A stretch of 64,000 nt of DNA, taken from the NCBI RefSeq assembly GCF_901709675.1, contig NC_051095.1:15662956-15726955 (forward strand), written 5' to 3'. The notes under the pieces are model-generated. The model did not search any database and was not told where the DNA came from. It saw nothing but the letters and a program-made list of their open reading frames with translations. Source of the stretch: Syngnathus acus (lineage: Eukaryota > Chordata > Actinopteri > Syngnathiformes > Syngnathidae). Each line of letters starts with the position of its first letter. The first letter of the stretch is position 1. The translations under genes and the position numbers were made by a program. Shown piece after piece: positions 1 through 29,041 of this stretch.

Positions 1-1248
1 CCGTACTGAAAAAAAAATTGCAAAGGTCAACCGGAGACTCTTCTGTGGCTGGGAATACATTGGAGTGCACCACTCATAAATTATTTAACAATAAAAATAT
101 ATTGAATCTACACAGATAATATTGAACTAAAACACCATTTTGTGCGTTGCTTTATGTTGTCTCATGAGAAAGATGGATAGTGGTGTGTTTTTAATCATTG
201 CTATGTGCCTGGTGACCTACATTATCTTTATTGGCCGCCAGACCTTGGGAGCCCTGAAAATCATAAACAATCCCGCTGGAGCACTTCGTTGTTGTCAACT
301 TATCATCATCTGAGGCGTCTGTCGACCGGGCCGAATTCTTCTAGACCAGAGGCGGAAAGGCAATGCGGGTCAGACAGTTGTGCGGTTTGTAGAACATGAC
401 AGAATGATGAGTGTCTGTTGACTGCTTCATCTGTTATTCAGCTTTTATGCAAGCTTGTTTTTTAGGCTATCCTTCTCCAGCCATGCACAAAGCCACAAAT
501 ACGGTGTCTCAAACACGGATAGTACGACATGTCTCCATAAACCTGATGAGCTTCTTGCTGTTGTTTTATTTGTACAATTGCCATTGTGAGTCACACTGGG
601 CACGAATCCCGAGGTAAACATCTAGTTAGTGGAAGAGTTTTCTTGCTGGACAAAAAGAGAGACCTTGATTGGTTCATTGACGATGTCAGCATGGCTCCTA
701 TTTTCAGCAGTTCTTCAGATATAAAAAGGTTCTGCAGGTTTCTGGGTGTGAGCCAGCCCAGCATGTGCTGACTGACCCCCAGGCTACTTCCTGGATGAGG
801 TCATGAGCTAACGGAAAATATTCATCACACAGGCAAACATGCATAGGAACCTGCATGCGGGTCTTTCTTTTTATCATTGGATGAAGAAATACGGTCGAGG
901 TGGTTTTTACTTTGGCTTGCGCACGTGGTATCAACATGTCTCCCCTGGGCATACTTTTTGCCAGGGCCAGTAAATCCTAAACACGTCCGTCTGTCTGTCA
1001 GACTTGTTTTATCGAGAAATCGTCAACTGCAAGATCAAAGCGTACTGCTCCTGACCTACAGATGGAGATTCATCCTGAATCTGGTCGGTCACTTGGTCCC
1101 AAGTAGACTGTAAATGCAAAATGTGAAAATACGTCCTTGCATCTGCACAACAGAATTCAAGCAGTTTCTCTCACCTTTACAATTAAAATGTGATGACAAC
1201 ATTAGAAGCACAAACCTGAAAAGCATATTGATGATCATATTGTTTCAG
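1..1248. other. Intron of spon2 (5' side), no exon recognised
   Basis: This stretch lies upstream of the first recognised spon2 exon and should be intron of that gene, because the exon at 1249 starts in mid-protein with a clean TTTCAG acceptor. No spondin-domain exon was found in it in any frame. A 46-codon open frame with one hydrophobic stretch begins at 173, but it matches nothing I know. Confidence 0.45.
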
Positions 1249-2843
1249 CTGTCTCTGATGGTGAAGATGATCCCCAGCCCTGACTGGTTTGTCGGCGTGG
1301 ACAGCCTAAACCTTTGCGAGGGCGGTCACTGGAAACAGGACGTGACCATTGACCTGCAACCTTATGACGCCGGGACCGACAGCGGGTTCACTTTCTCCTC
1401 CCCTAACTTTCCCACCAGTCCTCCAGAAAACATCTCAAAGGTAAATTAGGGTCTTAAAATGGTTACTCCTACAAAACAGACATTTGACAGCGGTATTACG
1501 TCTATCGACACTGGTTCTATGTATTTGTCCGTTACAGCATTTGAGAATATATTGCAAACAGTATACAAAGAGAAGTATAGCCATTATTTCCAATGTTTGA
1601 CAAGATGGGGTCAATGTCTCAACTGCTCGTATGAGAAATAGATTGAGAAGTAGGACTTCAGCAGATTTCCCCTAGAAGTGAAAGCTTGGCAGAACTCACC
1701 TGACCTGAAGTCATATAATAAAAAAAAGACCTTTCTTATATAACAAAAGGCATTTAAAAGTTGGGCTCTTTGACATTTGTTGGCTCGCTGAGTGAATTAT
1801 GCCTGACGGTATGTTTTTGTTTCTATGTGTCTTTCAGATCACCTCTCAGATGCCAAACCACCCCGCCAACTCCTTCTACTATCCACGCCTGAATGAACTT
1901 CCACCCATTGCCAGCATAAAGATCACACGGCAGAGCAGATCTCTTCACCGCCAAGTACCCATGTCCAATCACATCCTCCCAAACTCCATCACTCCTCAGA
2001 GATTCTCAGGTGAGCCCTCGTTGTTGAGATGATCAACAGCACAGCACAGCACACACATAATGATCATGTGTCTCCACCAACAATTGGAAATATCCTCCAC
2101 CAAAGCAGATGTCTGCCGTAGTACCAGGATAGACCTGAGGGAGGCAGCAGAGTGACACAAGGCTGATACAGGCTGCCGGAATATAGGAAGAAACAGCACT
2201 GTTGCCAATTTAGCAACTGCCAACTTAGCCACCTGACCCCTCTACAATTTTGCAAAAAAGTCATATAAATTTGCTTACAACAAAATCACTCTTATCACAC
2301 CCACAGCATTAGAATATTTTTTTTGTGACAGAAGAATCAGGGCCTGCTGGCTTTGGCCTTTCTGTGTGGAATTTGCATGTTCTACCCATGCTTTTTTTTC
2401 TTCTCAGTATTCGGTTCCCTCCCACATTCCAAATTAAATTGACTGTGTGTGAAAGGTTATTTGTTCATACCAACCATTCAATCATCACTGGAATTGTTGC
2501 TTGCCATATAAATGCTCAGGTTTCCTATAATAATTATGAAATAAAACTGTGGTTGTCATTTTTATGGATAACAAGAATCTTGTTTTACTACCTCATCGAA
2601 AGTGGTTCAGTTGCAGTTTAATCAATATTTATCTGTTTTTCCACTGACATAGTAACTCCACTCGACTGTGAAGTGTCTCTCTGGTCATCCTGGGGCTTGT
2701 GTCTGGGGCCCTGCTCCAAAGGCGGCGTCCGCCATCGCACACGCTACATCCTTCTACGGCCGGCCAATGCAGGCGATCCTTGCCCTGAGCTGGAGGAACA
2801 AGCTGAGTGCCTACCGCACAGATGCGTGAAGAAGCGCCACTAA
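1249..2843 (+). CDS. spon2: Spondin-2 (mindin), C-terminal 184 residues, three last coding exons
   Basis: Secreted extracellular-matrix protein; the family binds integrins and microbial surface ligands in innate immunity. Exons joined from splice signals: 1249-1440 (TTTCAG acceptor, GTAAAT donor), 1838-2009 (CTTTCAG, GTGAGC) and 2653-2843 (stop TAA at 2841-2843). Phases agree (0, then 1). The first exon carries the end of the spondin domain ([12 protein letters not shown] and [16 protein letters not shown]). The second has [11 protein letters not shown]. The last is a single thrombospondin type-1 repeat with the WSSWGLC C-mannosylation-type motif and its cysteines, then a short basic tail KKRH. 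One TSR at the C-terminus separates spondin-2 from spondin-1, which has several. Human spondin-2 is about 331 residues, so the signal peptide and N-terminal half lie beyond the left edge. Whether this is the spon2a or spon2b paralogue cannot be told. Confidence 0.9.
2325..2480 (+). repeat. Degenerate SINE remnant in the last spon2 intron
   Basis: The stretch contains TGTGGAATTTGCATGTTCTA, then CCCTCCCACATTCCAAA and a GACTGTGTGTGAA-like segment. These appear in the same order as in the sense strand of the complete SINE at 3990-4351. It is heavily diverged and lacks a recognisable tRNA head. Confidence 0.4.
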
Positions 2844-3429
2844 CCCACAGATCACGGTTGCTGCCAGTATTCAACACTGGGACTCATGGTATTACTGCTG
2901 GACTGAGAAACTTTTTTGCATTATTCCCTTGGTAATGCAAAGGATTTTCCTCCCTGTCAAGACTGCATTTATTGTGTTGCCTATTAGTTTTAGTGTGTAG
3001 TTCTCCCTTGATGGCAAATGTAGCAGAGTGTTGGACCAATGGTGAAAAACAACAACAAATAAAAATAAAAAAAACTTCATGTGAGGTGTTGTTGCTGAGG
3101 TGAGTAAAAGTTAAATGAATTCAAGTGAGTCCTCTGTAACCTCCATCAAGTCAGTCAAGTGCCTGCCCACAGTCGCTCTATTACGCACACAGCAAACTCT
3201 TTTCACTGACCACTGGCCACATACAGCACTTTCCAAAATAACCTCACGCCCCAACTGATGAACATGAATAACGGCTTAAAACATCCATCCAGCCAGTAAA
3301 GAAGCTTATTTGTTTTAAAACAAGATGCCATTTTTAAAGGGAATATTTATACGTTGTTCTATTTTGGTTATTTTAATGTTAACGTTTTGTATATACCGTA
3401 TTCTAACTCATGTATTACTCATGAATAAA
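2844..3429 (+). terminator. spon2 3' UTR with candidate poly(A) signals
   Basis: AATAAA-type hexamers follow the stop codon at about 3057-3070 (A-rich, overlapping) and at 3424-3429. The second, in the context TGAATAAACG, is the better isolated candidate. Which one is used cannot be decided from sequence. Confidence 0.45.
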
Positions 3430-3989
3430 CGTGAAGTGTTTTTCACAATAGGACACTTGTGTGTGGCTTTCAATTTGGGAAAATAAACATCTTCCTGTTT
3501 CCACAGCTCTTAGAGAACTTTATTAAGAAAGAGAACTTTATTGACAGCTAGCGATTATCCGATTCAAATTCTACATTGTTGAGGAAAATCTAGTCAACAG
3601 AAAAAGCTTAAAGAAAATGCCTTTTAATCCACAGTTATTTACTAAATCATACATATCTTTTTAAGAGTCTCTTCCATACTTAGACATCATCTGAAACCAT
3701 TTTGTTCCTTATTTTACCTGACAGCAGAGTCGAACAGTCTGCAAATTGGCCTGTGGGAAGTAAAATATGTTCTACTTGGATCAGGGTTGTTTAAAGATGA
3801 CCTCTGACCCCTAGCACAGAGAGCCTTCCACAGTTGTTGGAGGCATGCCTGAACCAGAGATGCAGCCACTTACAGTGAAATGAACTATGAATGACTGTAA
3901 CCGCATATTGATCAAATACCACACGTCATCAGAGGGTGAATGGTTGCGTGTTATCTTCATAGTTAGTTTTTCTGATGGCAACAGATAAT

Positions 3990-4351
3990 CCATCCATCCA
4001 TTTTCTGTACCGCTTAGTCCCCACGGGGGTCGCGGGCGTGCTGGAGCCTATCCCAGCCGTCATCGGGCAGTAGGCGGGGGACACCCTGAACCGGTCGCCA
4101 GCCAATCGCAGGGCACACAGAGACAAACAACCATACGCACTCGCACTCACACCTAGGGACAATTTGGAGTGCTCAATCGGCCTACCAAGCATGTTTTTGG
4201 GATGTGGGAGGAAACCGGAGTGCCCGGAGAAAACCCACGCGGGCCCGGGGAGAACATGCAAACTCCACACAGGGAGGGCCGGAGGTGGAATCGAACCCGC
4301 ACCCTCCTAACTGTGAGGCGGACGTGCTACCCAGTGCGCCACCGAGCCGCC
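3990..4351 (-). mobile_element. tRNA-derived SINE, full length, with 13-bp target-site duplication
   Basis: On the minus strand the element starts with a tRNA-like head. An A-box-like TGGCGCACTGGG lies at 4330-4341 and a B-box GGTTCGATTCC at 4287-4297. A body of the kind common in fish genomes follows, ending at the left in a short GGAT/ATGG-type tail. The sequence GGCAACAGATAAT occurs directly on both sides, at 3977-3989 and 4352-4364, as a perfect 13-bp target-site duplication. That fixes both ends and suggests a fairly recent insertion. The open frames here are by-products of its GC-rich body. Confidence 0.9.
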
Positions 4352-4581
4352 GGCAACAGATAATTTCTCTTTTAATTACTTCCAATGGGAAAAAATTGTT
4401 TTGAAATGACAGCAATTTGGAGGTCAACTCATTGCTGACTTATACGCAAAATTACACTTCTGTAAAGACCTTCAAATTTGATTTGTTACCAGTCATCATT
4501 TAACGGATTCCTTCATCCATCTATTGCTGTGTGGCAGAAACACTGATTTGATTATAAATAAATAAAAACATACACACATAT

Positions 4582-4620
4582 ATGAATGAATTAATCAATA
4601 AATGATTCAATCAATAAATG

Positions 4621-4674
<54 letters not shown>
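4582..4674. repeat. (ATCA)n microsatellite
   Basis: Perfect ATCA tandem repeat from about 4624 to 4674. It is preceded by imperfect ATTCAATCAATAAATG units from about 4582. Confidence 0.9.
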
Positions 4675-4676
<2 letters not shown>

Positions 4677-5369
4677 AAGACCTGGCTTAAAGTGATTATT
4701 TTGTATTTACAGTGAACTTGTTTATCATCCCGTTGCCGCAATGACGTTTTTAGTTGTTTAGCGCCATATAGTGGACACCTAAGATAAGGCAAGTATAACT
4801 TCGTACATGAGTGCTACCTGGCTGTTTCAACTCAGGAAAACTTCTGTTTAAATTAAAATATTTATCTGAACACAGGAAAGCTAATACTTATCCACACAAA
4901 AAGGATCCGAAACGGTGCCGCTAATAGAAACGCTACAAAATGAAAAGAATGTGGTTTGTCCGGAAGAGGCAGCCTCCAGGTTTTGTTTTTCTCCCGTGGA
5001 TAAATGGGGACTTGACAAATACATAGGGGGACTGAGAAAACATTTTGAAAATATATTTTATAAAATAACTAAAATGCTGGAGGGGCTACACAAATTTTGG
5101 AGGGGGAATACCCTGTACCGCCCCGGTATCACCGGGTAATTAATTGCTGGTTGCAATGTGCACTGCATGATTGGGTTTCTGTTTTAAACAGTTTATTTGG
5201 TGAAATGGGTTTAAACGAAGAGCAGAGAATGGAATGCATTCAACATCCCTTTAACTTTAACTGTGTATGACGCGCATTTAATTCATCATATACATAAAAA
5301 CGCACTTGTGAGGAGGGGGTGATTTCGTTTTCCCTGCAACAAGCCAGGAACCACGATTACGCAGTGGTT

Positions 5370-5735
5370 CATATTGCAATTCAGACTTTCTCCACGAGAG
5401 ATCGCCACTCGCCAATACAAGAGCCCGTGTCTCCGCAGTGCTGGTTGCCTACGAGGAGTGCGTTTGATTGTTGCAGGGCTCAATGGCGGACGTAGCAGAG
5501 TAGTCGCGGACATCACCGAGGACAATAACATCTCCACCGTGTTAATTCCGTGTCGACGTCCCGTGCCGTGGTGTGCACGGCTCGATTTGCAGTTTGCGGT
5601 GTATTTAGCGGTACATTTAGTGGCCGCCATCGGCTATTTCCCCCTCCCCTGCTCGTCTTTTCGCACTTTCGAGTTCGCATCCGAGCGAGGAAGTTCATGC
5701 TGGCTCGATAGAGGCAGCTGGTTTGCGGGCAAAAC
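5370..5735 (+). promoter_or_regulatory. CpG-rich promoter and 5' UTR of kdm3b
   Basis: From about 5370 the base composition changes from AT-rich to GC-rich with frequent CG dinucleotides. This continues through the first coding exon to about 5990. No TATA box is obvious, which fits a CpG-island promoter of a widely expressed gene. The transcription start cannot be placed exactly. Short upstream ATGs exist but none has support as a used uORF. Confidence 0.6.
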
Positions 5736-23855
<18,120 letters not shown>

Positions 23856-24681
23856 TCATTGACTGGTGTGCCGTGATGACTAGCCTCCCAAGACCACTTC
23901 ACACCATCTCATAAGATCTTTTCATACGCATCTACATTACACACAAACACACACACACACACGCACACTAACACACACACTGCAGCGTGAGGCATCAAGT
24001 GTATAATGTCAAATTTGGGAGAAGGGTTCAACCTGGTTTTGTGCTTTTCAGGGCGCCAATGAAGGAAGTCCTTTATCGCTGTCGCACAGACAAACTTGTC
24101 TAGCTTTTTTTTTTCTTTTCAATTTGTTTTGATTAACTCTGTATTTAAAGTCATTGTGTTTGTTTTGTCGTTTCCATTGTATATGTACAATGTGCAAGTA
24201 AGGGAGGTAAAAGCTGACGTGCCTTCGAAGCAGATGTTCAGCAACCATATAAGAAACTGCTATGTGCGTTCCAGACTCATGTTTCTATTTTAATGACATC
24301 AGTGTATTTCAATAGATGCAAGGATTTGTAGATTTTTGTTGTTGTTCTTGCAGTTTTCAAACTGGGTGCTTTTACCCTCAGTGGCTGAAAGTGTATTTGT
24401 GAAGCAGCCAATGAAGGAAGCAGACCAAAGTTTTGTATTTTTAGTTTTCACTTTAAGAAGTCTTTTCTTTTGTACACCCCCTTTGTCATTGCACAAGTAA
24501 TGATCAGGAGGATTTCATAGAAGAGGCTTTTTTTTGGTTACTATGTTTCACAGGCTGAATAACTGCAGATTTTCAAAAACATTGTTCTAAAATCACATTT
24601 GCAGCTGAACAGAACTACTGGCCATTAACATTGTATCAATATATATTGATCTTAGCAGTCTGTTTGATTTTTCACAATAAA
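23856..24681 (+). terminator. kdm3b 3' UTR and poly(A) signal
   Basis: Sequence follows the TAG at 23853-23855 without further coding. A clean AATAAA lies at 24676-24681 in TTCACAATAAAGTT. This gives a 3' UTR of about 0.85 kb. Confidence 0.6.
23938..23987. repeat. Imperfect (CA)n in the kdm3b 3' UTR
   Basis: An ACACAAACACACACACACAC-type tract interrupted by CG and TAA, lying about 90 bp after the stop codon. Confidence 0.8.
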
Positions 24682-24903
24682 GTTAAGAAAAATGGCTGTG
24701 TGTGGGTGTGTGTACGCATGTAAGTTACCATTCACCCGCTTCACTTTTTTTCTTTTAACTAATGAAATTTGAGTTAAACATTATATCGAGGAGCATCAGC
24801 TCTTATAGATGTTAAAGATTCCAAGCAGACAAACCCACAGCATGAAGTCCACAAGGTTAATATAAAGCAAAACAAAAAGTTGCTGGGTGATCCAGACGCA
24901 ATT

Positions 24904-26209
24904 CATCATCGGCGTTCAACACCATCGCTCCTGACATCCTCCAACAGAAGCTCATCCAGCTTGCGGTGCCTGCCTCCACCTGTCAGTGGATCACCAGCTT
25001 CCTGACCAACAGGAGACAGCGTGTGAGGCTGGGGGGCATCACATCTGACACCCGGACCACCAATACTGGAGCCCCTCAGGGGTGCGTCCTCTCCCCACTG
25101 CTCTTCTCTCTCTACACCAATGATTTCTCCTCAGGTGACTCTCCTGTGAAGCTCCTGAAGTATGCATACGACACCACTCTCATCGGACTGATCCAGGACG
25201 GTGATGAGACTGCGTACAGACAGGAGGTGGAGCGGCTGGTCCACTGGTGCAGCCAAAACCACCTGGAGCTGAACTCGCTCAAGACCGTGGAGATGACGGT
25301 GGATTTCAGGCGAGACCCTTCACCACTTTTACCCCTCACTATCCGCAGTAATACTATTCTCTCCACAGACACCTTCAAGTTCCTGGGAACCACAATCTCT
25401 CGGGACCTGAAATGGACTGGCCACATAGACTCTGTCCGGAAGAAGGCCCAGCAGAGGCTGTACTTCCTGAGACAGCTCAAGAAGTTCAACCTGCCGCGAG
25501 AGCTTCTGAAGACCTTCTACACTGCCATCATCCAGTCTGTCCTCTGCACCTCCATCACCGTCTGGTTTGGATCGGCCTCCAAACAAGACAAGCACAGACT
25601 GCAACGGACAATCAGGACTGCTGAAAAAATCATTGGAATCAACCTCCCATCTATCCAAGACTTGTACCTGTCCAGGGCCAGGAAACGTGCAAGGAACATC
25701 TCTACAGACCCTTCTCACCCAGGTTGCAGTCTGTTTGAACTACTCCCCTCCGGACGGCGTTATAGAGCTCGATACGCCAAAACCAGCAGACACAGAGACA
25801 GCTTCTTCCCCCAGGCTGTTGCTCTGATGAACTCACACCACTCTTAGAGTCTCAGAGTCATTACTGTGCAATAACATGCTGCTCTCCACACCTTTTTTGA
25901 ATTTGTCTACACTGTTTGTACTATGTGTCCTCTCTGCATCCATTGCAGCCTGGTCATCCTGGAAGAGGGACCTTCCCATCTGTGGTCTCTTCTCAAGGTT
26001 TCTCATTTCCCCTAGCTGGAGTTTTGAGTTTTTCCTTGCCCTTTTGGGAGTTTAAGATCAGTGGATGTTTGAGAATATTTGCCATTTTTCACGTGTCCTG
26101 AGTGTTGTTAGTCACCTAAATGTTGAACAGAGGGTGTGATTTACCGAAGTCAAATTCCTTGTTTGGCACGCTCAAACGTGGCGAATAAAAACTCTTGAAT
26201 CTTGAATTG
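24904..26209 (+). mobile_element. L2-like LINE, 5'-truncated inside the RT domain, catalytic motif mutated
   Basis: The copy starts abruptly within the reverse transcriptase at SSAFNTIAPDIL and stays open to about 25847. It shows [14 protein letters not shown], then YAYDTT at 25161, where the family has (F/Y)ADD. One catalytic aspartate is therefore replaced by tyrosine. The C-terminal part is intact, followed by a 3' UTR ending GGCGAATAAAAACTCTTGAATCTTGAATTG-like sequence near 26209. This tail differs from that of the LINE at 20625-22900, so two LINE families are present. The copy is dead by truncation and by the active-site change. Confidence 0.85.
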
Positions 26210-26791
26210 TCCTTTTCCTCTACCTGATGTCAAGCATTTCATTAGGCCTATCATATAGTCACCAAAATAGTTTGGTTTTTGGTGTTTTGGTATTAAAATC
26301 AGAAAAAATAAGAAGGCGTCAATGTGTAAACGCTCAACCACCATAGCCACAGTTGTGGCGGACCTCAGTGCGAGGCCGCTCATCCAGCAGGCCTACAGTT
26401 AGGGGTGGGGTGATCTGTTTGTCCTTTCGTGAGGTCATGCTCTCTTTGCATCTTTGATGAATTGTCTGTAGCCACAGTTGTTGGTAGACAGTCATGGAAT
26501 TAAGACATGTTCTTCCGTTCTGCCACACAGTCATCTTTTTTACCCGCTGCAAAAAAAATTAACTCTTGCAGTTTACTGATTTACTATAATTAAAGTAAAT
26601 AATACTGATTCACTATAATTTCTTAAGAAAATAATAGGGCCGCAAAAAGCACATTTTGCACCAGGACTAGTGATGTGCATTCCAGTTATTTTAAGTGAAC
26701 TGGATCTTTAGAATCAGTTTACTCAGAAGATTCGTTCAAACGAATCGTTTAACGAATCGCCCCCACACACACACTGATCCGTTTTTTTTTG

Positions 26792-27146
26792 GTGAACCGT
26801 TCGTTCAAAAGAACGAATTTTCTTTCAGTGAACGAGAGTGAACGAATCACTTTAACGAATCACTTCCTAAAGTGATTCGTTCTTTTTTCAGTTCATATGA
26901 CTTCAACCAGTAGGTGTCGGTAATGCGCATTGAAGCTGGTGCCACCACGCCGTAAATCAAAACGAAGAAGAAAATGACGTGACTTCCCGTTCACGAACGA
27001 GTCGTGAATTGCATTTCCCGTTCACCAACTGAACGGAGTGAACGAGTCAGTGAGTGAGTGATTTGCATTTCCAGTTCATCGCGTGAACGGATCAGTGAGG
27101 GAACGAATCCTGACTTTCCCGTTCGCGAACGAGTTAATGGGTCAAC
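26792..27146 (+). repeat. Left arm of a large inverted-repeat DNA element
   Basis: Rich in GAACGAATC and GTTCACGAACGA words. Its reverse complement reappears at about 28568-29041, with a LINE tail inserted. Shared segments include TCGTTCAAAAGAACG, the stretch around CATATGACTTCAACCAGTAG, and ATTTGCATTTCCAGTTCAT. Sequence outward to about 26673 (TAGTGATGTGCATTCCAG) looks like the true terminus of a hAT-like element, but no matching end was found on the right. Confidence 0.7.
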
Positions 27147-27689
27147 TGTCTTCCCGTGCATCAACGGATCAGTCAGTGAATGTGTTGCGTCTCCTGGCGT
27201 GAACTATGGAAGCCAGAATGTAGATTTGTCAAGGAAAGAAAGAAGCACTCAATGAAACACCACTTTTATGCGCGTTTTCTCCAAGCTAACGGCTAACTTT
27301 ATTGCATGAAGGGATGCGCCGTTATGCAACAACGGGGAGATTATGCTTCTCTTTGGGTAACACTTGTAGTAGTTTTTAAATAACGTCTATGCATATACAC
27401 GCCTAAATATTGTTATCCAATATATCTACTGCAATTTCACATTGGATTGCCGGTATGAAATGTACTTTTATTGTTATTATTTTAATAAACATTTATGTTA
27501 AAAATTGTCTGGTGTTTTATTCCTTGTTTTTATATTCGCCAATTAAAACATAAAAATCAGACATTTGGTTAACTGCTTTATATGACAACATGTGTAGGTA
27601 CACCTCATGGACACTTCAATAGGTACACTACACGAGGTTAAAAAAAAAAAAAAAAGAATAAATAAATAAAGGGTTAGTTGCACAATAAA

Positions 27690-27775
27690 AGCACATTTAA
27701 GCATTAACTCGCACCTGGGATTGAACCAAGATCTTACCAAGCAAGAGCCCGTGTTACTAACCAGTCGGCTGTTCT
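27690..27775 (-). repeat. tRNA-like SINE head fragment
   Basis: On the minus strand the stretch reads an A-box-like GACTGGTTAGTAACACGGG and a B-box GGTTCAATCCC (27717-27727). The cloverleaf is not complete and there is no 3' acceptor end, so this is not called as a tRNA gene. It differs from the SINE at 3990-4351. Confidence 0.35.
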
Positions 27776-27926
27776 GATATGACAGGCAATGGTCGAATGT
27801 ACTCTTTTGTACTCGTGATGTGCATCACAGGCCAATAGGGAAAAAGCTTAAGTGAAAGTGAAAAGTGCCACACCCGCCCTCACCCCCACCTCCTGATTGG
27901 CTGTTTGAGTTGTGACGTCACTTGGA

Positions 27927-28291
27927 CACTCCATTAGGTACACCGCCATTTTCAAGTGTACCTAATAACAGGCCACTTTATTAGGGAAATATCATGGTCA
28001 AAGGTCACAGGTGTCAAGCTCTAGTCCTCGGGGCCGCATTCCAACATGTTTTCCAAGATTCACCTCGTGTATTTCCCTAATAAAGTGACCTGTTATTCGG
28101 TACACTTGAAAATGGCAGTGTACCTAATGGAGTGTCCATGTGATTCCCTCGTTAAGTGCACCTGCGTGAAAAGTTTTAGCTCCTGCGGAACGTGAAAGTG
28201 ACCAAAAACTTTTCCCGCAGGTGCGCTTAACGAGGGTCACTTGGATAACATGTTGGAACGCGGCCCCGAGGACTAGCGCTTGACACCTGTG
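27927..28291. repeat. Interleaved inverted repeats (three foldback pairs)
   Basis: Pair 1: 27927-27998 with 28069-28140, around CACTCCATTAGGTACAC and TTTATTAGGGAAATA. Pair 2: about 28008-28054 with 28244-28291, around GTCCTCGGGGCCGC and CAACATGTT. Pair 3: about 28148-28178 with 28205-28234, around CTCGTTAAG and CACCTGCG. Pair 2 starts between the arms of pair 1 and ends beyond them, so the pairs overlap and are not simply nested. They look like MITE remnants that inserted into or rearranged with each other. Confidence 0.65.
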
Positions 28292-28361
28292 ACACTGGTT
28301 GGGAAACACTGCTCTAACCCCAACCCTAAACCTAGATCTAACCCCAACCCTAGCTTTAAGC

Positions 28362-28495
28362 CAGGGGTCTCAAACTCCAGTCCTCGGGGCCGCATTCCTA
28401 CATGTTTTCCAAGTTTCCCTCGTTAAACACACCCGAGGGAAACTTGGAAAACATGTAGGAATGCGGCCCCCGAGGACTGGAGTTTGAGACCCCTG
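28362..28495. mobile_element. Foldback MITE, near-perfect hairpin, hAT-like ends
   Basis: Begins CAGGGGTCTCAAACTCC and ends GGAGTTTGAGACCCCTG. The arms of about 60 bp are nearly perfect reverse complements around a spacer of about 10 bp. Similar 8-mers CTTTAAGC (28354-28361) and CTTAAAGC (28497-28504) flank it and may be an imperfect target duplication. An interstitial telomere-like run of CCCTAAACC and CCCAACCCTA words lies just left, at 28316-28353. Confidence 0.7.
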
Positions 28496-28567
28496 CCTTA
28501 AAGCATCCAAACATCGCATGACTGCTGATGCTGAGCTCCCATCAGGCAATGGTAACATTAGCCCAGG

Positions 28568-29041
28568 CAGTTCACCCATTGACTCGTTCGCGAACGATAA
28601 AGTCAGGATTCGTTCCCTCACTGATCCGTTCTCGCGATGAACTGGAAATGCAAATCACTCACTGACTCGTTCACTCACAGATCCGTTACGTCATTTTCTT
28701 CTTCGTTTTGTTTTACGGCGAGGTGGCACCAGCTTCAATGCGCATTACCGACACCTACTGGTTGAAGTCATATGAACTGAAAAAAGAACGAAGTTCTTCC
28801 TTGCCCTCTTGGGAGTTTAGATCAGGGGATGTTTGAGAATATTTGCCATATTTCACATGTCCTGAGTGTTGTTAGTCTCACCTAAATGTTGAACAGAGGC
28901 TGTGATTTACCGAAGTCAAATTCCTTGTTTGGCACGCTCAAACATGGCGAATAAAAAACTCTTGAACTCTTGAACTTGAACTCTTGAATCACTTCACTCT
29001 CGTTCACTGAAAAGAAATCCGTTCTTTTGAACGAATCGTTC
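28568..29041 (-). repeat. Right arm of the same inverted-repeat DNA element, interrupted by a LINE tail
   Basis: Reverse-complement match to 26792-27146, interrupted at about 28793-28988. The outer end is shorter than on the left, so it is truncated or diverged. The element as a whole (about 26.7-29.0 kb) has no transposase frame and is non-autonomous. Confidence 0.7.
28793..28988 (+). mobile_element. LINE 3' tail, same family as 24904-26209
   Basis: Matches the last 190 or so bases of the LINE at 24904-26209 with few differences. Shared segments include GTTTGAGAATATTTGCCAT, TTGTTTGGCACGCTCAAAC and GGCGAATAAAAA, with the same CTCTTGAA-type tail. It is strongly 5'-truncated. It interrupts the right arm of the inverted-repeat element and is therefore younger than that element. 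Confidence 0.85.

Noticed and set aside
173-313. 46-codon open frame with a hydrophobic stretch (MDSGVFLIIAMCLVTYIIF...)
   Set aside because: Looks like a membrane segment, but it is very short, sits in a presumed spon2 intron, matches no spondin-2 sequence and has no supporting context.
4915-5139. 74-codon frame upstream of kdm3b
   Set aside because: Begins with a GTG, has no recognised domain, and precedes the CpG-rich promoter region; likely chance.
27717-27775. Possible tRNA gene on the minus strand
   Set aside because: A- and B-box-like words are present but no full cloverleaf or acceptor stem can be formed; better explained as a SINE fragment.
28316-28353. Telomere-like CCCTAA words
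   Set aside because: Too short and irregular for an interstitial telomere; lies inside the transposon nest.
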